DNA of 64,000 nucleotides, taken from Salinibacterium sp. G-O1. GTDB lineage: Bacteria > Actinomycetota > Actinomycetes > Actinomycetales > Microbacteriaceae. The notes beneath the pieces were generated by a model. That model was not told the DNA's origin. It searched no databases and saw nothing but the letters and a program-made list of their open reading frames with translations. A program made the translations under genes and the position numbers. Below are positions 36,241-44,043 of the stretch, one piece after another. The stretch's first letter is position 1. The number at the start of each line of letters is the position of its first letter. The stretch covers positions 300,850 through 364,849 of the forward strand of contig NZ_JASISV010000003.1 of NCBI RefSeq assembly GCF_030063305.1, read 5' to 3'.

Positions 36241-36246
36241 AGTATG
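36241..36246 (-). promoter_or_regulatory. -10 element (leaderless) of the HTH gene
   Basis: CATACT on the minus strand ends six bases before ATG 36234. Confidence 0.35.
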
Positions 36247-36356
36247 GAACCGGAGGGCTCGCCGTGGGAGACATGTGGATAACTTTTGCCACGAATATCG
36301 CGCACTCGCGACGATAGACCCGAGGCGCCAGTCGGATCGCCGCAGGGAGTTGACGG

Positions 36357-36986
36357 ATGAAGACCAGATCACGGCGGGGCCGCGGCATCGCGGTCGACCC
36401 CAGGCTCCTTATCGGGCTCGTTCTGGTGGTCGGGTCGGTCGCTGGTGTGGTGGCGATTGTGTCGACAGCCGACGAGACCGTGCAGGTCTACTCCGCCCGC
36501 TCGCCCCTCAGCCCCGGCGATCGCATCCAGTTGGCAGACCTCGACACCAGCAGCGTGAGGCTATCTGGTGTCGACGTGCTCTACCTGCTGCCGGGTGACG
36601 TCCCCGATGACGGGTTTGTGCTGACTCGTGCGGTGAACGAGGGGGAGCTGATCCCGGCGTCCGCGGTCGGCAGTGTCAGCGGGCTGAGGCTGACCTCACT
36701 CGTGCTCGATGTGGATGGGGCGCTCGCGGCATCCATTGCGCCGGGTTCGACGGTCGACGTGTGGTCGGCGAGAGAGGTCTCGAACGGCCAGTTCGGGCCA
36801 CCCGTCGTGATCGTGTCTGGGGCGACGGTGGTGCGGCTGGTGACGTCCGACACGATCATGACCGGGGGTAAATCGGTGGGTGTCGAGGTGCTGGTGCCGA
36901 AGGCCAGGGTGGCGAGAGTGCTCGAGGCGGTCTCCAATTCCGATGCCATGTCGATCGTGCCCGCCGACCTCCCGGGGCGGGGCTGA
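36357..36986 (+). CDS. SAF-domain (CpaB/RcpC-like) membrane protein
   Basis: The 209-residue protein has an Arg-rich start, one transmembrane helix (about residues 18-40) and an extracytoplasmic SAF domain (about 48-110, VYSARSPLSPGDRIQLADLDTS) with a C-terminal beta domain. SAF/CpaB proteins belong to Flp/Tad pilus machines, but no other Tad gene is present here except a CpaE-like one, so this is the stand-alone actinobacterial pair. It is followed after 1 bp by that gene. The ATG is preceded by GGGAG. Confidence 0.83.
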   Translation: MKTRSRRGRGIAVDPRLLIGLVLVVGSVAGVVAIVSTADETVQVYSARSPLSPGDRIQLADLDTSSVRLSGVDVLYLLPGDVPDDGFVLTRAVNEGELIPASAVGSVSGLRLTSLVLDVDGALAASIAPGSTVDVWSAREVSNGQFGPPVVIVSGATVVRLVTSDTIMTGGKSVGVEVLVPKARVARVLEAVSNSDAMSIVPADLPGRG

Positions 36987-36987
36987 G

Positions 36988-38220
36988 ATGGCACGGATCG
37001 TCATCGCGCTGCCGGTGTTGCTCGAAGACCGGGTGACGGACGAGGCCGTGAGGCATGGCCACGACATCGTCGGCCGATGCGTGAGCGCGCTCGAGCTTGC
37101 TTCCCTCGTTGGCCCGCTCGCACCGGACGTGGTGATCGTGGCCTCCGAGGCGCGGTACCTCACGGATCGTGTTCTTGCCTCCTGCGACGATGCCGGTGTT
37201 CGGCTCGTCGCGCTGGCCAGCGACGATGCGGGTCGCAGGTACGCGGCAACGCTGGGCATCTTCGAGGCGATGGATGCCGCGTCTCCCTGGCCAGACATCG
37301 AGGCAGCGCTGACAGGCTCTGGCCGCGAGCCGACGCTTGCGCAGCCCGAGGCCGCGCGGGGAACCGTGATCGCCGTCTGGGGCCCCTCCGGTTCACCCGG
37401 GCGCACAACCATCGCAACGAGCATCGCCGCAGAACTCGCCGCCCTCGGACATTCAGTGGCGCTTGCCGATGTCGACACTCACGGTGCCTCCATCGCGCCC
37501 GCGCTGGGCATGCTCGACGAGGCACCCGGGTTTGCCGCGGCCTGCCGCCTCGCGGGAAACGACACGCTCACGCACCGGGAACTTGAACGTATCGCCCAGC
37601 GATACGAATCGCCTCTCGGCGGCTTCTGGGTGCTCACCGGCATCGGGCGACCGAGCCGGTGGCCTGAGCTGTCGGGGGAGCGGGTGGCGGCCACGATCAG
37701 ACAGTGCCGCTCGTGGGTCGAGTACACGATCCTCGACACGAGTTCGAGCCTCGAAAACGATGAAGAGATCTCGAGCGACCTGTTCGCCCCGCGTCGCAAC
37801 GCCGCCGCAGTGACCGCGGTGCACGACGCCGACAGCATCGTGGCCGTCGGCTCGGCCGACCCGGTGGGGTTGTCACGATTCCTGAGGGCTCACGTCGACA
37901 TGGTCGAGACGGCGTCGACCAACGACGTGACGGTCGTCATGAACCGGATTCGGGCATCCGCAATCGGGTTGAACCCGAACGCTCAGGTGACCCAGACGTT
38001 GTCGCGGTTCGGCGGCATCGAGTCGCCGGCGTTGGTGCCGTATGACCAGGGCGGCCTCGACGGAGCGGTGTTGAGCGGCAGGACGCTCGCCGACTCGGCA
38101 CCGCGCTCGCCAGCGCGCGCGGCAATTCGGTCGATGGTGACCTCGCGGTTGCTGCCGGAGGCCCCGCCGTTGCCGAGAAGCCTGCGCCATCGGTTCGGGC
38201 GGGCGCGGGCCACGGGCTAA
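36988..38220 (+). CDS. CpaE/TadZ-like P-loop protein with altered Walker A
   Basis: The 410-residue protein has an N-terminal receiver-like region (residues 1-110, with DVVIVASEARYLTD) and a MinD/ParA-type domain (about 125-370). Its P-loop reads GPSGSPGRTT (132-141): Arg139 replaces the P-loop Lys, and Ser134 stands where the signature Lys of deviant Walker A ATPases should be. Other features are kept: ALADVDTHGASIAPALG, YTILDTSSS and VMNRIR. ATP binding may therefore be weak or absent. It follows the SAF-domain gene and precedes pdtaS, with no pilus motor gene in sight. Confidence 0.82.
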   Translation: MARIVIALPVLLEDRVTDEAVRHGHDIVGRCVSALELASLVGPLAPDVVIVASEARYLTDRVLASCDDAGVRLVALASDDAGRRYAATLGIFEAMDAASPWPDIEAALTGSGREPTLAQPEAARGTVIAVWGPSGSPGRTTIATSIAAELAALGHSVALADVDTHGASIAPALGMLDEAPGFAAACRLAGNDTLTHRELERIAQRYESPLGGFWVLTGIGRPSRWPELSGERVAATIRQCRSWVEYTILDTSSSLENDEEISSDLFAPRRNAAAVTAVHDADSIVAVGSADPVGLSRFLRAHVDMVETASTNDVTVVMNRIRASAIGLNPNAQVTQTLSRFGGIESPALVPYDQGGLDGAVLSGRTLADSAPRSPARAAIRSMVTSRLLPEAPPLPRSLRHRFGRARATG

Positions 38221-38223
38221 TCT
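38218..38223 (+). promoter_or_regulatory. -10 element (leaderless) of pdtaS
   Basis: TAATCT overlaps the stop codon of the preceding gene and ends six bases before ATG 38230. Confidence 0.45.
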
Positions 38224-38229
38224 GAAAGC

Positions 38230-39726
38230 ATGTCGACCCTCAGTGATCTTGTGCAGGCCCAGGGACGCTCGAGTGAGGAAGACATCGAGTGGCTGCACCT
38301 GTTGGTCGGAGACTGGCAGCTCCTGGCAGACCTTGCCTTCGCCGACATCGTGCTCTGGGTGCCCAGCATGCAGGGCGGTTTTGTTGCCGTCGCTCACGCC
38401 AGGCCCTCGAGCTCCGCCACCCTGTTCTATCGCGACTTCGTTGGTCAGGCGGTGAAGCCGGAGTGGAAGACCCAGATCGAGGAGGCCTTCCAGACTGCGC
38501 GCATCATCGACACTGCGACACCTGACTGGTACGAAGAGACCCCGACCCGGGTGCGGGCGGTGCCGGTGCTTCGACGGTTGAGTCCGACCGGCAAGCAGAC
38601 CACCGAGCGGCCGATCGCTGTCATCACCCGCCACACCAACCTGAGCGAGGCGCGCACCCCGAGCAGGCAGGAGCTGACCTTCAACGGCTGCGCTAACGAC
38701 CTCTTCGGCATGATCGCGACCGGCGACTTTCCCGACCTGGGCGCGCCGAGCGGGCCACGCCGGGCCGCGCCCCGGGCATCCGACGGCCTGATCAGGCTGG
38801 ATGTCGATGGGCTCGTGACATTCGCGAGCCCCAACGCGCTCTCGGCCTTCAATCGCATCGGATTCCCGAACGAACTCGAGGGGGAGTCTCTCGCCGAGGT
38901 CACGACCGGGCTGATCAGCGGCCGGCTGACCGTGGACGAGTCGTTGCCGCTCGTCGTCACGGGCCGCGCCCCCTGGCGCACCGACATCGAGGCGCGTGGA
39001 GTGACCGTGTCGCTGAGGGCGATCCCCATCCGGAATCAGGGCGAGCGCGTCGGCGCAATTGTGCTGTGTCGCGATGTGACCGAGGTTCGCCACCAGGAGC
39101 GTGAACTCATCACGAAGGATGCCACGATCCGCGAGATTCACCATCGGGTGAAGAACAACCTGCAGACTGTGGCATCCCTGCTCAGGATTCAGGCGCGACG
39201 AACGCACTCAGACGTTGCGCGGGATGCTCTCGGCCAGGCGATGCGTCGTGTTGCTGCCATCGCCGTCGTGCACGACACCCTGTCGGAGGGGCTCACGCAG
39301 GATGTCGACTTCGATGTGGTGTTCGATCGCGTGCTGATGCTGATCGCCGAGGTCGCGTCGAGCCACAGCACGACGGTGCGTCCCAAATCCACCGGCAGTT
39401 TCGGTAACCTGCCAAGCGAGTACGCGACGCCGCTCGCGCTGGCACTCACAGAGCTGGTCACCAACGCCGTCGAGCATGGGCTCGCCGGTCGTGAAGATGG
39501 CGAGGTGGAGATCGTCGCCGAGCGCACCGATGACCATCTCAGTGTGAAGGTGCGCGATAACGGTGTCGGCCTCGCCGAAGGCAAGGTCGGTTCCGGCCTC
39601 GGCACCCAGATTGTGCGCACCCTGATCCAGGGTGAACTGAGCGGCACCATCGACTGGCACACGCTCGTGGGCAGAGGCACCGAGGTCACCATCGAGGTGC
39701 CGATGACCTGGCTCAACCGACGTTAG
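38230..39726 (+). CDS. pdtaS: Sensor histidine kinase PdtaS-like (GAF-PAS-HisKA_2-HATPase)
   Basis: The 498-residue soluble kinase has an N-terminal GAF-like domain (about residues 10-160), a PAS domain (about 185-290), a HisKA_2 dimer/phosphoacceptor segment EIHHRVKNNLQTVASLL with the acceptor His near residue 302, and an HATPase domain (about 380-498) with ELVTNAVEHG, DNGVGL and GLGTQIV. In mycobacteria PdtaS phosphorylates the antiterminator PdtaR and lies beside whiB1, as it does here (convergent, 18-bp gap). The partner PdtaR gene is not in the window. Confidence 0.9.
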   Translation: MSTLSDLVQAQGRSSEEDIEWLHLLVGDWQLLADLAFADIVLWVPSMQGGFVAVAHARPSSSATLFYRDFVGQAVKPEWKTQIEEAFQTARIIDTATPDWYEETPTRVRAVPVLRRLSPTGKQTTERPIAVITRHTNLSEARTPSRQELTFNGCANDLFGMIATGDFPDLGAPSGPRRAAPRASDGLIRLDVDGLVTFASPNALSAFNRIGFPNELEGESLAEVTTGLISGRLTVDESLPLVVTGRAPWRTDIEARGVTVSLRAIPIRNQGERVGAIVLCRDVTEVRHQERELITKDATIREIHHRVKNNLQTVASLLRIQARRTHSDVARDALGQAMRRVAAIAVVHDTLSEGLTQDVDFDVVFDRVLMLIAEVASSHSTTVRPKSTGSFGNLPSEYATPLALALTELVTNAVEHGLAGREDGEVEIVAERTDDHLSVKVRDNGVGLAEGKVGSGLGTQIVRTLIQGELSGTIDWHTLVGRGTEVTIEVPMTWLNRR

Positions 39727-39744
39727 TCGGCGTCGCTTAAGAAA

Positions 39745-39993
39745 TTAGGAGGCGCGGCGGGCGCGAGCAGCGCGACGCTTGAGAGCGCGACGCTCGTCTT
39801 CGCTCAGGCCGCCCCAGACGCCGGAATCCTGTGAGGTGTCGAGAGCGTACTGGAGGCACATCTCGGTAACCGAGCAGCGGCCGCACACGGCCTTGGCCTT
39901 GTCGATCTGGTCGACTGCGGGGCCGGTGTTGCCGACAGGAAAGAAGAGCTCTGGGTCTGCCGTGAGGCAAGCAGCTTTGTCGCGCCAATCCAT
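39745..39993 (-). CDS. WhiB-family iron-sulfur transcription factor (WhiB1-like)
   Basis: The 82-residue protein has four Cys for a [4Fe-4S] cluster: Cys9 (KAACL), the AVCGRC pair and EMCL, followed by the GVWGG turn and a basic C-terminal tail (RRALKRRAARARR) for DNA binding. The DPELFFPVG segment is typical of WhiB1. ATG 39993 has GAAGGAG seven bases upstream. The pairing with pdtaS repeats the mycobacterial Rv3219-Rv3220c order. Confidence 0.93.
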   Translation of the reverse strand: MDWRDKAACLTADPELFFPVGNTGPAVDQIDKAKAVCGRCSVTEMCLQYALDTSQDSGVWGGLSEDERRALKRRAARARRAS

Positions 39994-40225
39994 GGTGGTA
40001 CTCCTTCGGTGCGTGCGGGGGCTAGCCCGCTGGCAGGCCTGCGCCAGTGGTGTCAAAGTCGTCAGTCAAAAAATAACTGGGATTTCGTAGCGTCTGGTTC
40101 AGGCCCGGATTATCGGATTCGAGAATATTTGGGGACCCACTCGCGACACTGAGAGCTGGAAATCAACCTCATATAGACTCTCATACCGGTAGAGGCAAAT
40201 CAATGGTTGTATATGAGGCCAAACT
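39994..40225. promoter_or_regulatory. Intergenic region between whiB and a small membrane protein gene
   Basis: It holds the whiB promoter region and a 9-bp inverted repeat, CCTCATATA (40167-40175) and TATATGAGG (40210-40218). The right arm covers the ribosome-binding site of the gene at 40226. A direct repeat AAATCAA (40160-40166, 40198-40204) lies in phase with the arms. Confidence 0.4.
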
Positions 40226-40630
40226 GTGAGTTACGTACGAGACGGCCGCAGCCGGCATCCTTTCCTGATCGCGCTCTCAGTGTTGATCTTCGCTCAGTGC
40301 GCATTGCTGCTGACTGCGACCGGATACCTCGTGATCGAACTCATCGTCGACACCCCTGATTCCTATGCGAGTGCCGTTGCCCTCGCCGTGCTGACCGTTA
40401 TCGCGGCGGTGTGGCTGGCGGTCATCGCCGTAAACGTGCTGCGCGGGAGCCCGTGGGTGCGCGGAGCGACGGTCGTCGTGCAGGCGCTCCAGATCGCCGT
40501 CGCCATCGGTGCGTTCCAGGGCGCGTTCGCCCGGCCGGACCTCGGGTGGCTGCTGTTGATTCCCGCGATCATCGCGTTGGTGTTGCTCTTTACGTCGCCG
40601 GTGGTCGCGGCCACCGCGCGCCGCTCGTAG
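40226..40630 (+). CDS. Small integral membrane protein of unknown function
   Basis: The 134-residue protein has four predicted transmembrane helices (about residues 13-38, 47-72, 80-100 and 107-128), short loops and an RRS tail. There are no charged residues inside helices and no recognised family. GTG 40226 has GAGG eight bases upstream. The stop codon overlaps the -10 of the following rhodanese gene. Confidence 0.75.
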   Translation: MSYVRDGRSRHPFLIALSVLIFAQCALLLTATGYLVIELIVDTPDSYASAVALAVLTVIAAVWLAVIAVNVLRGSPWVRGATVVVQALQIAVAIGAFQGAFARPDLGWLLLIPAIIALVLLFTSPVVAATARRS

Positions 40631-40633
40631 GCT
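40628..40633 (+). promoter_or_regulatory. -10 element (leaderless) of the sulfurtransferase gene
   Basis: TAGGCT contains the stop codon of the preceding gene and ends six bases before ATG 40640. Confidence 0.45.
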
Positions 40634-40639
40634 CGTCGC

Positions 40640-41467
40640 ATGTCTCACCTCATCTCCGCTGAGGCGCTCGCCGCCGAGCTTGCCAGCCCCATCCCGCCGG
40701 TGGTTCTTGACGTGCGCTGGGTGCTCGGTCGCACCGACGGTCGGGAGCACTACCTCGCCGGACATGTTCCCGGCGCGGTGTTCGTCGACCTCGACCACGA
40801 GCTCGCCGGTCACGGTCGAGCGGAGGACGGGCGTCATCCATTGCCTGCCATCGACGACCTGCAGGCCGCCGCCCGCCGGTGGGGGATCAGCGCCGACAGC
40901 GCCGTCGTCATTTACGACGACCTGAAGAGTATGGCGGCCGCGCGGGCATGGTGGCTGTTGCGGTGGGCAGGATGCGACAACGTGCGGGTGCTCGATGGTG
41001 CGCTGCCGGCCTGGGTCGCGACCGGCCGGATTCTTGATGAGGGCGATGTGGTTCCGGATGCCGGCACCGTTGTTCTCGAACCCGGGAACCTGCCGGTGCT
41101 AACCATCGACGAGACCGCCGCCTTCCCCGGTCACGGGGTGCTGCTCGACGCGCGGGCGCCGGAGCGCTTCCGCGGCGACGTGGAGCCGATGGACCCGAGG
41201 GCGGGCCACATCCCCGGCGCCGTGAACGCACCCTCAACCGGCAATGTCGACTCCGACGGCCGCTTCCTCCCCGCCGACGCTCTCGCCGCGCGCTACGAGA
41301 GCCTCGGCGTAGCAGCGGGAATTCCGGTGGGCGCCTACTGTGGCTCGGGCATCACCGCCGCGCACGACGTGCTGGCGCTGGCGATCGCAGGGGTGGATGC
41401 TGCACTGTTCCCCGGCTCGTGGAGCTCGTGGTCGAATCATCCCGACCGGCCGGTCGCTGTCGGCTAG
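40640..41467 (+). CDS. Thiosulfate/3-mercaptopyruvate sulfurtransferase (tandem rhodanese)
   Basis: The 275-residue protein has two rhodanese domains. The first (about residues 8-125) is non-catalytic but keeps the HLPGA-like GHVPGAVFVDL motif and AWWLLRWAG. The second (about 150-270) has LLDARAPERFRG, GHIPGAVNAP and the active-site loop YCGSGITA with the persulfide-forming Cys. It transfers sulfane sulfur to thiol acceptors or cyanide. Transcription is probably leaderless. It converges on bcp across a long hairpin. Confidence 0.92.
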   Translation: MSHLISAEALAAELASPIPPVVLDVRWVLGRTDGREHYLAGHVPGAVFVDLDHELAGHGRAEDGRHPLPAIDDLQAAARRWGISADSAVVIYDDLKSMAAARAWWLLRWAGCDNVRVLDGALPAWVATGRILDEGDVVPDAGTVVLEPGNLPVLTIDETAAFPGHGVLLDARAPERFRGDVEPMDPRAGHIPGAVNAPSTGNVDSDGRFLPADALAARYESLGVAAGIPVGAYCGSGITAAHDVLALAIAGVDAALFPGSWSSWSNHPDRPVAVG

Positions 41468-41474
41468 CTATCCA

Positions 41475-41561
41475 CCGCCTTCGCGCGCGAACTGCGGCAA
41501 ATGTTCTTCTCCTGCACGGTTTCGGCACATTTGCCGCGGTTCGCGCGACTTTTGGAGGCGG
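41475..41561. terminator. Large imperfect palindrome between convergent genes (bidirectional terminator or intergenic repeat)
   Basis: Twenty-one-base arms (41484-41504 and 41527-41547) pair with one G-T wobble, and outer arms CCGCCT / AGGCGG (41475-41480, 41556-41561) extend the stem. It fills almost the whole gap between the sulfurtransferase and bcp. Confidence 0.6.
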
Positions 41562-42035
41562 TTAGGCGTCGATGCCGAGCTTCTTGCGTAGCGACGCAAC
41601 GTGTCCCGTCGCCTTGACGTTGTACAGCGGCAGGGTGATCGAGCCCTGTTCGTCAATGACGAAGGTTGAGCGCAGCACACCCGTGACCGTTTTTCCGTAA
41701 AGCTTTTTCTCGCCCCAGACCGCGTAGGCGTTGTGCACGGTGAGGTCGGGGTCGCTCAGCAGCGGGAAATTCAGGTTGCCTTCGTGGGTGAAGGTGGCGA
41801 GCTTCTCGGGCTTGTCCCGAGACAGCCCGATGACGCTGAAGCCGGCGGACTTGAGCGAGTTCAGGCTGTCGCGGAAGTCGCACGCCTCCGTTGTGCATCC
41901 CGGGGTCATGGCCTCCGGGTAGAAGTAGAGAATGACCTTCTGGCCCGAAAAATCTGCGAGGGAGACCGGTGCACCGGTCTGGTCGGGCAGGGTGAAAGCC
42001 GGAGCTGTGGCGCCGGGTTCGAGTCGGTCGGTCAT
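41562..42035 (-). CDS. bcp: Thioredoxin-dependent peroxiredoxin (Bcp/PrxQ)
   Basis: The 157-residue enzyme reduces hydroperoxides. It has the peroxidatic Cys in the motif TPGCTTEACDFRD (Cys46) with a second Cys five residues later, as in two-Cys PrxQ proteins, plus FYPEA, GLSRDKPEKLATF and RSTFVID. ATG 42035 has GGAGA upstream; the frame to 42074 is an extension without support. It is convergent with the sulfurtransferase gene. Confidence 0.94.
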   Translation of the reverse strand: MTDRLEPGATAPAFTLPDQTGAPVSLADFSGQKVILYFYPEAMTPGCTTEACDFRDSLNSLKSAGFSVIGLSRDKPEKLATFTHEGNLNFPLLSDPDLTVHNAYAVWGEKKLYGKTVTGVLRSTFVIDEQGSITLPLYNVKATGHVASLRKKLGIDA

Positions 42036-42127
42036 GGGTCTCCGCTTCAGATTTGGCGTGCTGTTCGTGAGCACGTTTAAGCCATGCTAATCTTGTTCGT
42101 CGGCCCGTTGATTCGTTCGCAGGCTAG

Positions 42128-42200
<73 letters not shown>

Positions 42201-42208
42201 CAGTATCG

Positions 42209-42249
42209 AAAAGGCGGGTACTTCCTCATCGAGGGAGTGCCCGCCTTTT
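42209..42249 (+). terminator. Rho-independent terminator of tRNA-Lys
   Basis: AAAAGGCGGGTACTTCC pairs with GGAGTGCCCGCCTTTT around a short loop and ends in a T-run. This is a strong hairpin directly after the tRNA. Confidence 0.85.
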
Positions 42250-42412
42250 CTGTCCACGGCACTAGTCAGCAGTCGGCACGCCACCCGGTGAATTTCTGCA
42301 TACCCGGTAAACTCGGGCACGCTGGCGCCGGCCACTCGCAGGGGATTCGGGTCGTCGCAGCATCCGGTCAGCTCAGAACTCGGGCCACAACAATCTTTGG
42401 GGGCGCCACGAC

Positions 42413-43159
42413 ATGCGGCACAGATCCATAGTGACGTGGCTCATGCAACCGCTTCTCCAAGCGGCAATGCTCGAGTACAAACGTGACGTCGCTCAGGCGG
42501 TTTTCCCCACAGACGACCCAGGCCTGCTCATTGATGGTCCGGATGAACTTCGGGTGCTGTTCATCGGCGACGTGGCAGCTATGGGGTACGGGGTGCTGAG
42601 GCAGGGCATGACCGTGTGCGCCCGCGTGGCGGAGTCGTTATCGCGTGAGCTTCAGCGGGGCGTCAGGTGGGAGAAGATGGCCGCTCCCGACCTCACCATC
42701 GACCGGGCCGCCACGCAGCTGTCGGAGTCGCCCGTCGACGTCGACCTGCTGGTCATCCTCGCTGGCGTGCCAGATGTTTTGTTGATGACGACACCCGACG
42801 CGTGGGCCGCCTCCCTCGAACAACTCATGCTCAACCTCCGGCTACAGCACCCGCGCGCCAGGGTGATCGTCACAGGGCTACCGCCGGTGCAGGACTTCAA
42901 GCCGATCCCACCACGACTGCACAGGATGCTGGCGGCCCGGGTAGACATCCTCGACGCGGCGTCATGGCGCGTTGCCCGCTCCGATCCCCGTCTGCAATAC
43001 GTCGCCTTCCCCTCGACGACGCCGGGGGAGTTGAAGGTGTTGGACCAGTTGTCGTGGGCAACACTTCATGGAACATGGGCTCGGGCAATCGTGCCGGCGG
43101 CAATGCTGGCTCTGGAGGAATCGGTCGACCGACCTGATACGTGGCGTGCCCTCCGTTGA
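42413..43159 (+). CDS. Degenerate SGNH-hydrolase-like protein
   Basis: The 248-residue protein follows the SGNH fold order: LFIGDVAAMGYGV (residues 49-61) is block I, LLVILAGVPDVLL is block III and TLHGTWARAIVPA is at the end. The nucleophile Ser of GDS is Val54, the Asn of GxND is Pro and the D-x-x-H pair is not evident, so it is probably inactive as an esterase and may bind rather than hydrolyse. The ATG at 42413 is the longest start; no strong ribosome-binding site helps. It stands alone after the tRNA terminator. Confidence 0.7.
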   Translation: MRHRSIVTWLMQPLLQAAMLEYKRDVAQAVFPTDDPGLLIDGPDELRVLFIGDVAAMGYGVLRQGMTVCARVAESLSRELQRGVRWEKMAAPDLTIDRAATQLSESPVDVDLLVILAGVPDVLLMTTPDAWAASLEQLMLNLRLQHPRARVIVTGLPPVQDFKPIPPRLHRMLAARVDILDAASWRVARSDPRLQYVAFPSTTPGELKVLDQLSWATLHGTWARAIVPAAMLALEESVDRPDTWRALR

Positions 43160-43201
43160 GGTCGCAAACGGCGCCTTTTTCCATTTATCTGAATGGAGTA
43201 T

Positions 43202-43221
43202 TACCATTGTGAATCATGGTA
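43202..43221. promoter_or_regulatory. Inverted repeat over the start of the IclR gene
   Basis: TACCAT and ATGGTA are 6-bp arms around 8 bp and overlap the ATG at 43216. A second small repeat TCCAT/ATGGA lies just upstream. This position suits an autoregulatory operator. Confidence 0.4.
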
Positions 43222-44010
43222 CCGGGCGCCGCGGTCAGACACGATGAGCGTCTCGTTGGCTCCGATCGGGTGCTTGCCGTACTTGTTGAACTGGGCAACC
43301 ATCCCGAGGGGGTCACTCTCGACGAACTCGCGACGGCGCTGAAAAGCTCGAAGCCCACGGTGCATCGCGCCCTCGCCTCGCTGCGTCGGGCGTCGCTCGC
43401 CGAGCTCACCTCGCGTGGCGTCTACTCGCTGGGCGATGAGTTTTTCCATATTGCCTTCCGGAACTATGAGGGGCGTCCTGAGAGATCCACCCTCGAACCG
43501 CTGATGCGGGCACTCGCTGACGAGTATGGGGAGACTGTTCACTACGCGGTGCTCGACGGTAAGGATGTGGTCTATCGGGCCAAGGTCGACGCGGCCCAGG
43601 GTGCTGTCAGACTCACGTCGACCGTCGGGGGGCGCAATCCCGCCTATCGCACCGCCGTCGGCAAGCTGTTGCTCAGCCAGATCATCACCACGAAGGCTGA
43701 ACTGCTCGAATGGCTCGATGGGCAGGAGCTGGACGCCAGAACGCCATTCACGATCACGGATGCCGACGCCCTCCTATCCGAACTGCATAACACCCGCGAG
43801 CGGGGCTATGCGATTGACGACCAGGAAAACGAGATCGGTATCAACTGCGTGGCGGTTCCCGTTTTCCTGGGCCGCTCCGTCAACTCGGCCGGGGCACTCA
43901 GCATCAGCGCGCTTCGGTTTCGGCTGCCGATCGATCGCCTCGTGCTGACGGTGCCCACACTTCGGGCGCGGGTGGAATCCATCGCCCCTCGCGAAACCCA
44001 TCCAACGTAG
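43216..44010 (+). CDS. IclR-family transcriptional regulator
   Basis: The 264-residue protein has an N-terminal winged helix-turn-helix (about residues 15-75, VTLDELATALKSSKPTVHRALASL) and a C-terminal GAF-like effector domain (about 90-255) with ETVHYAVLDGKDVVYRAKVD, NPAYRTAVGKLLLS and GYAIDDQENEIGINCVAVPV, the standard IclR blocks. IclR proteins usually control degradation of small acids or aromatics. The neighbours are a divergent-type SGNH gene and an ABC exporter, so the target is not evident. Confidence 0.9.
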   Translation: MVPGAAVRHDERLVGSDRVLAVLVELGNHPEGVTLDELATALKSSKPTVHRALASLRRASLAELTSRGVYSLGDEFFHIAFRNYEGRPERSTLEPLMRALADEYGETVHYAVLDGKDVVYRAKVDAAQGAVRLTSTVGGRNPAYRTAVGKLLLSQIITTKAELLEWLDGQELDARTPFTITDADALLSELHNTRERGYAIDDQENEIGINCVAVPVFLGRSVNSAGALSISALRFRLPIDRLVLTVPTLRARVESIAPRETHPT

Positions 44011-44043
44011 CCGCCCACACCGCCCAGGACTGGAGCACACGCC

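Noticed and set aside
36357..38220. Tad/Flp pilus locus
   Set aside because: Only CpaB-like and CpaE-like genes are present; no prepilin, secretion ATPase, TadB/C or prepilin peptidase lies nearby.
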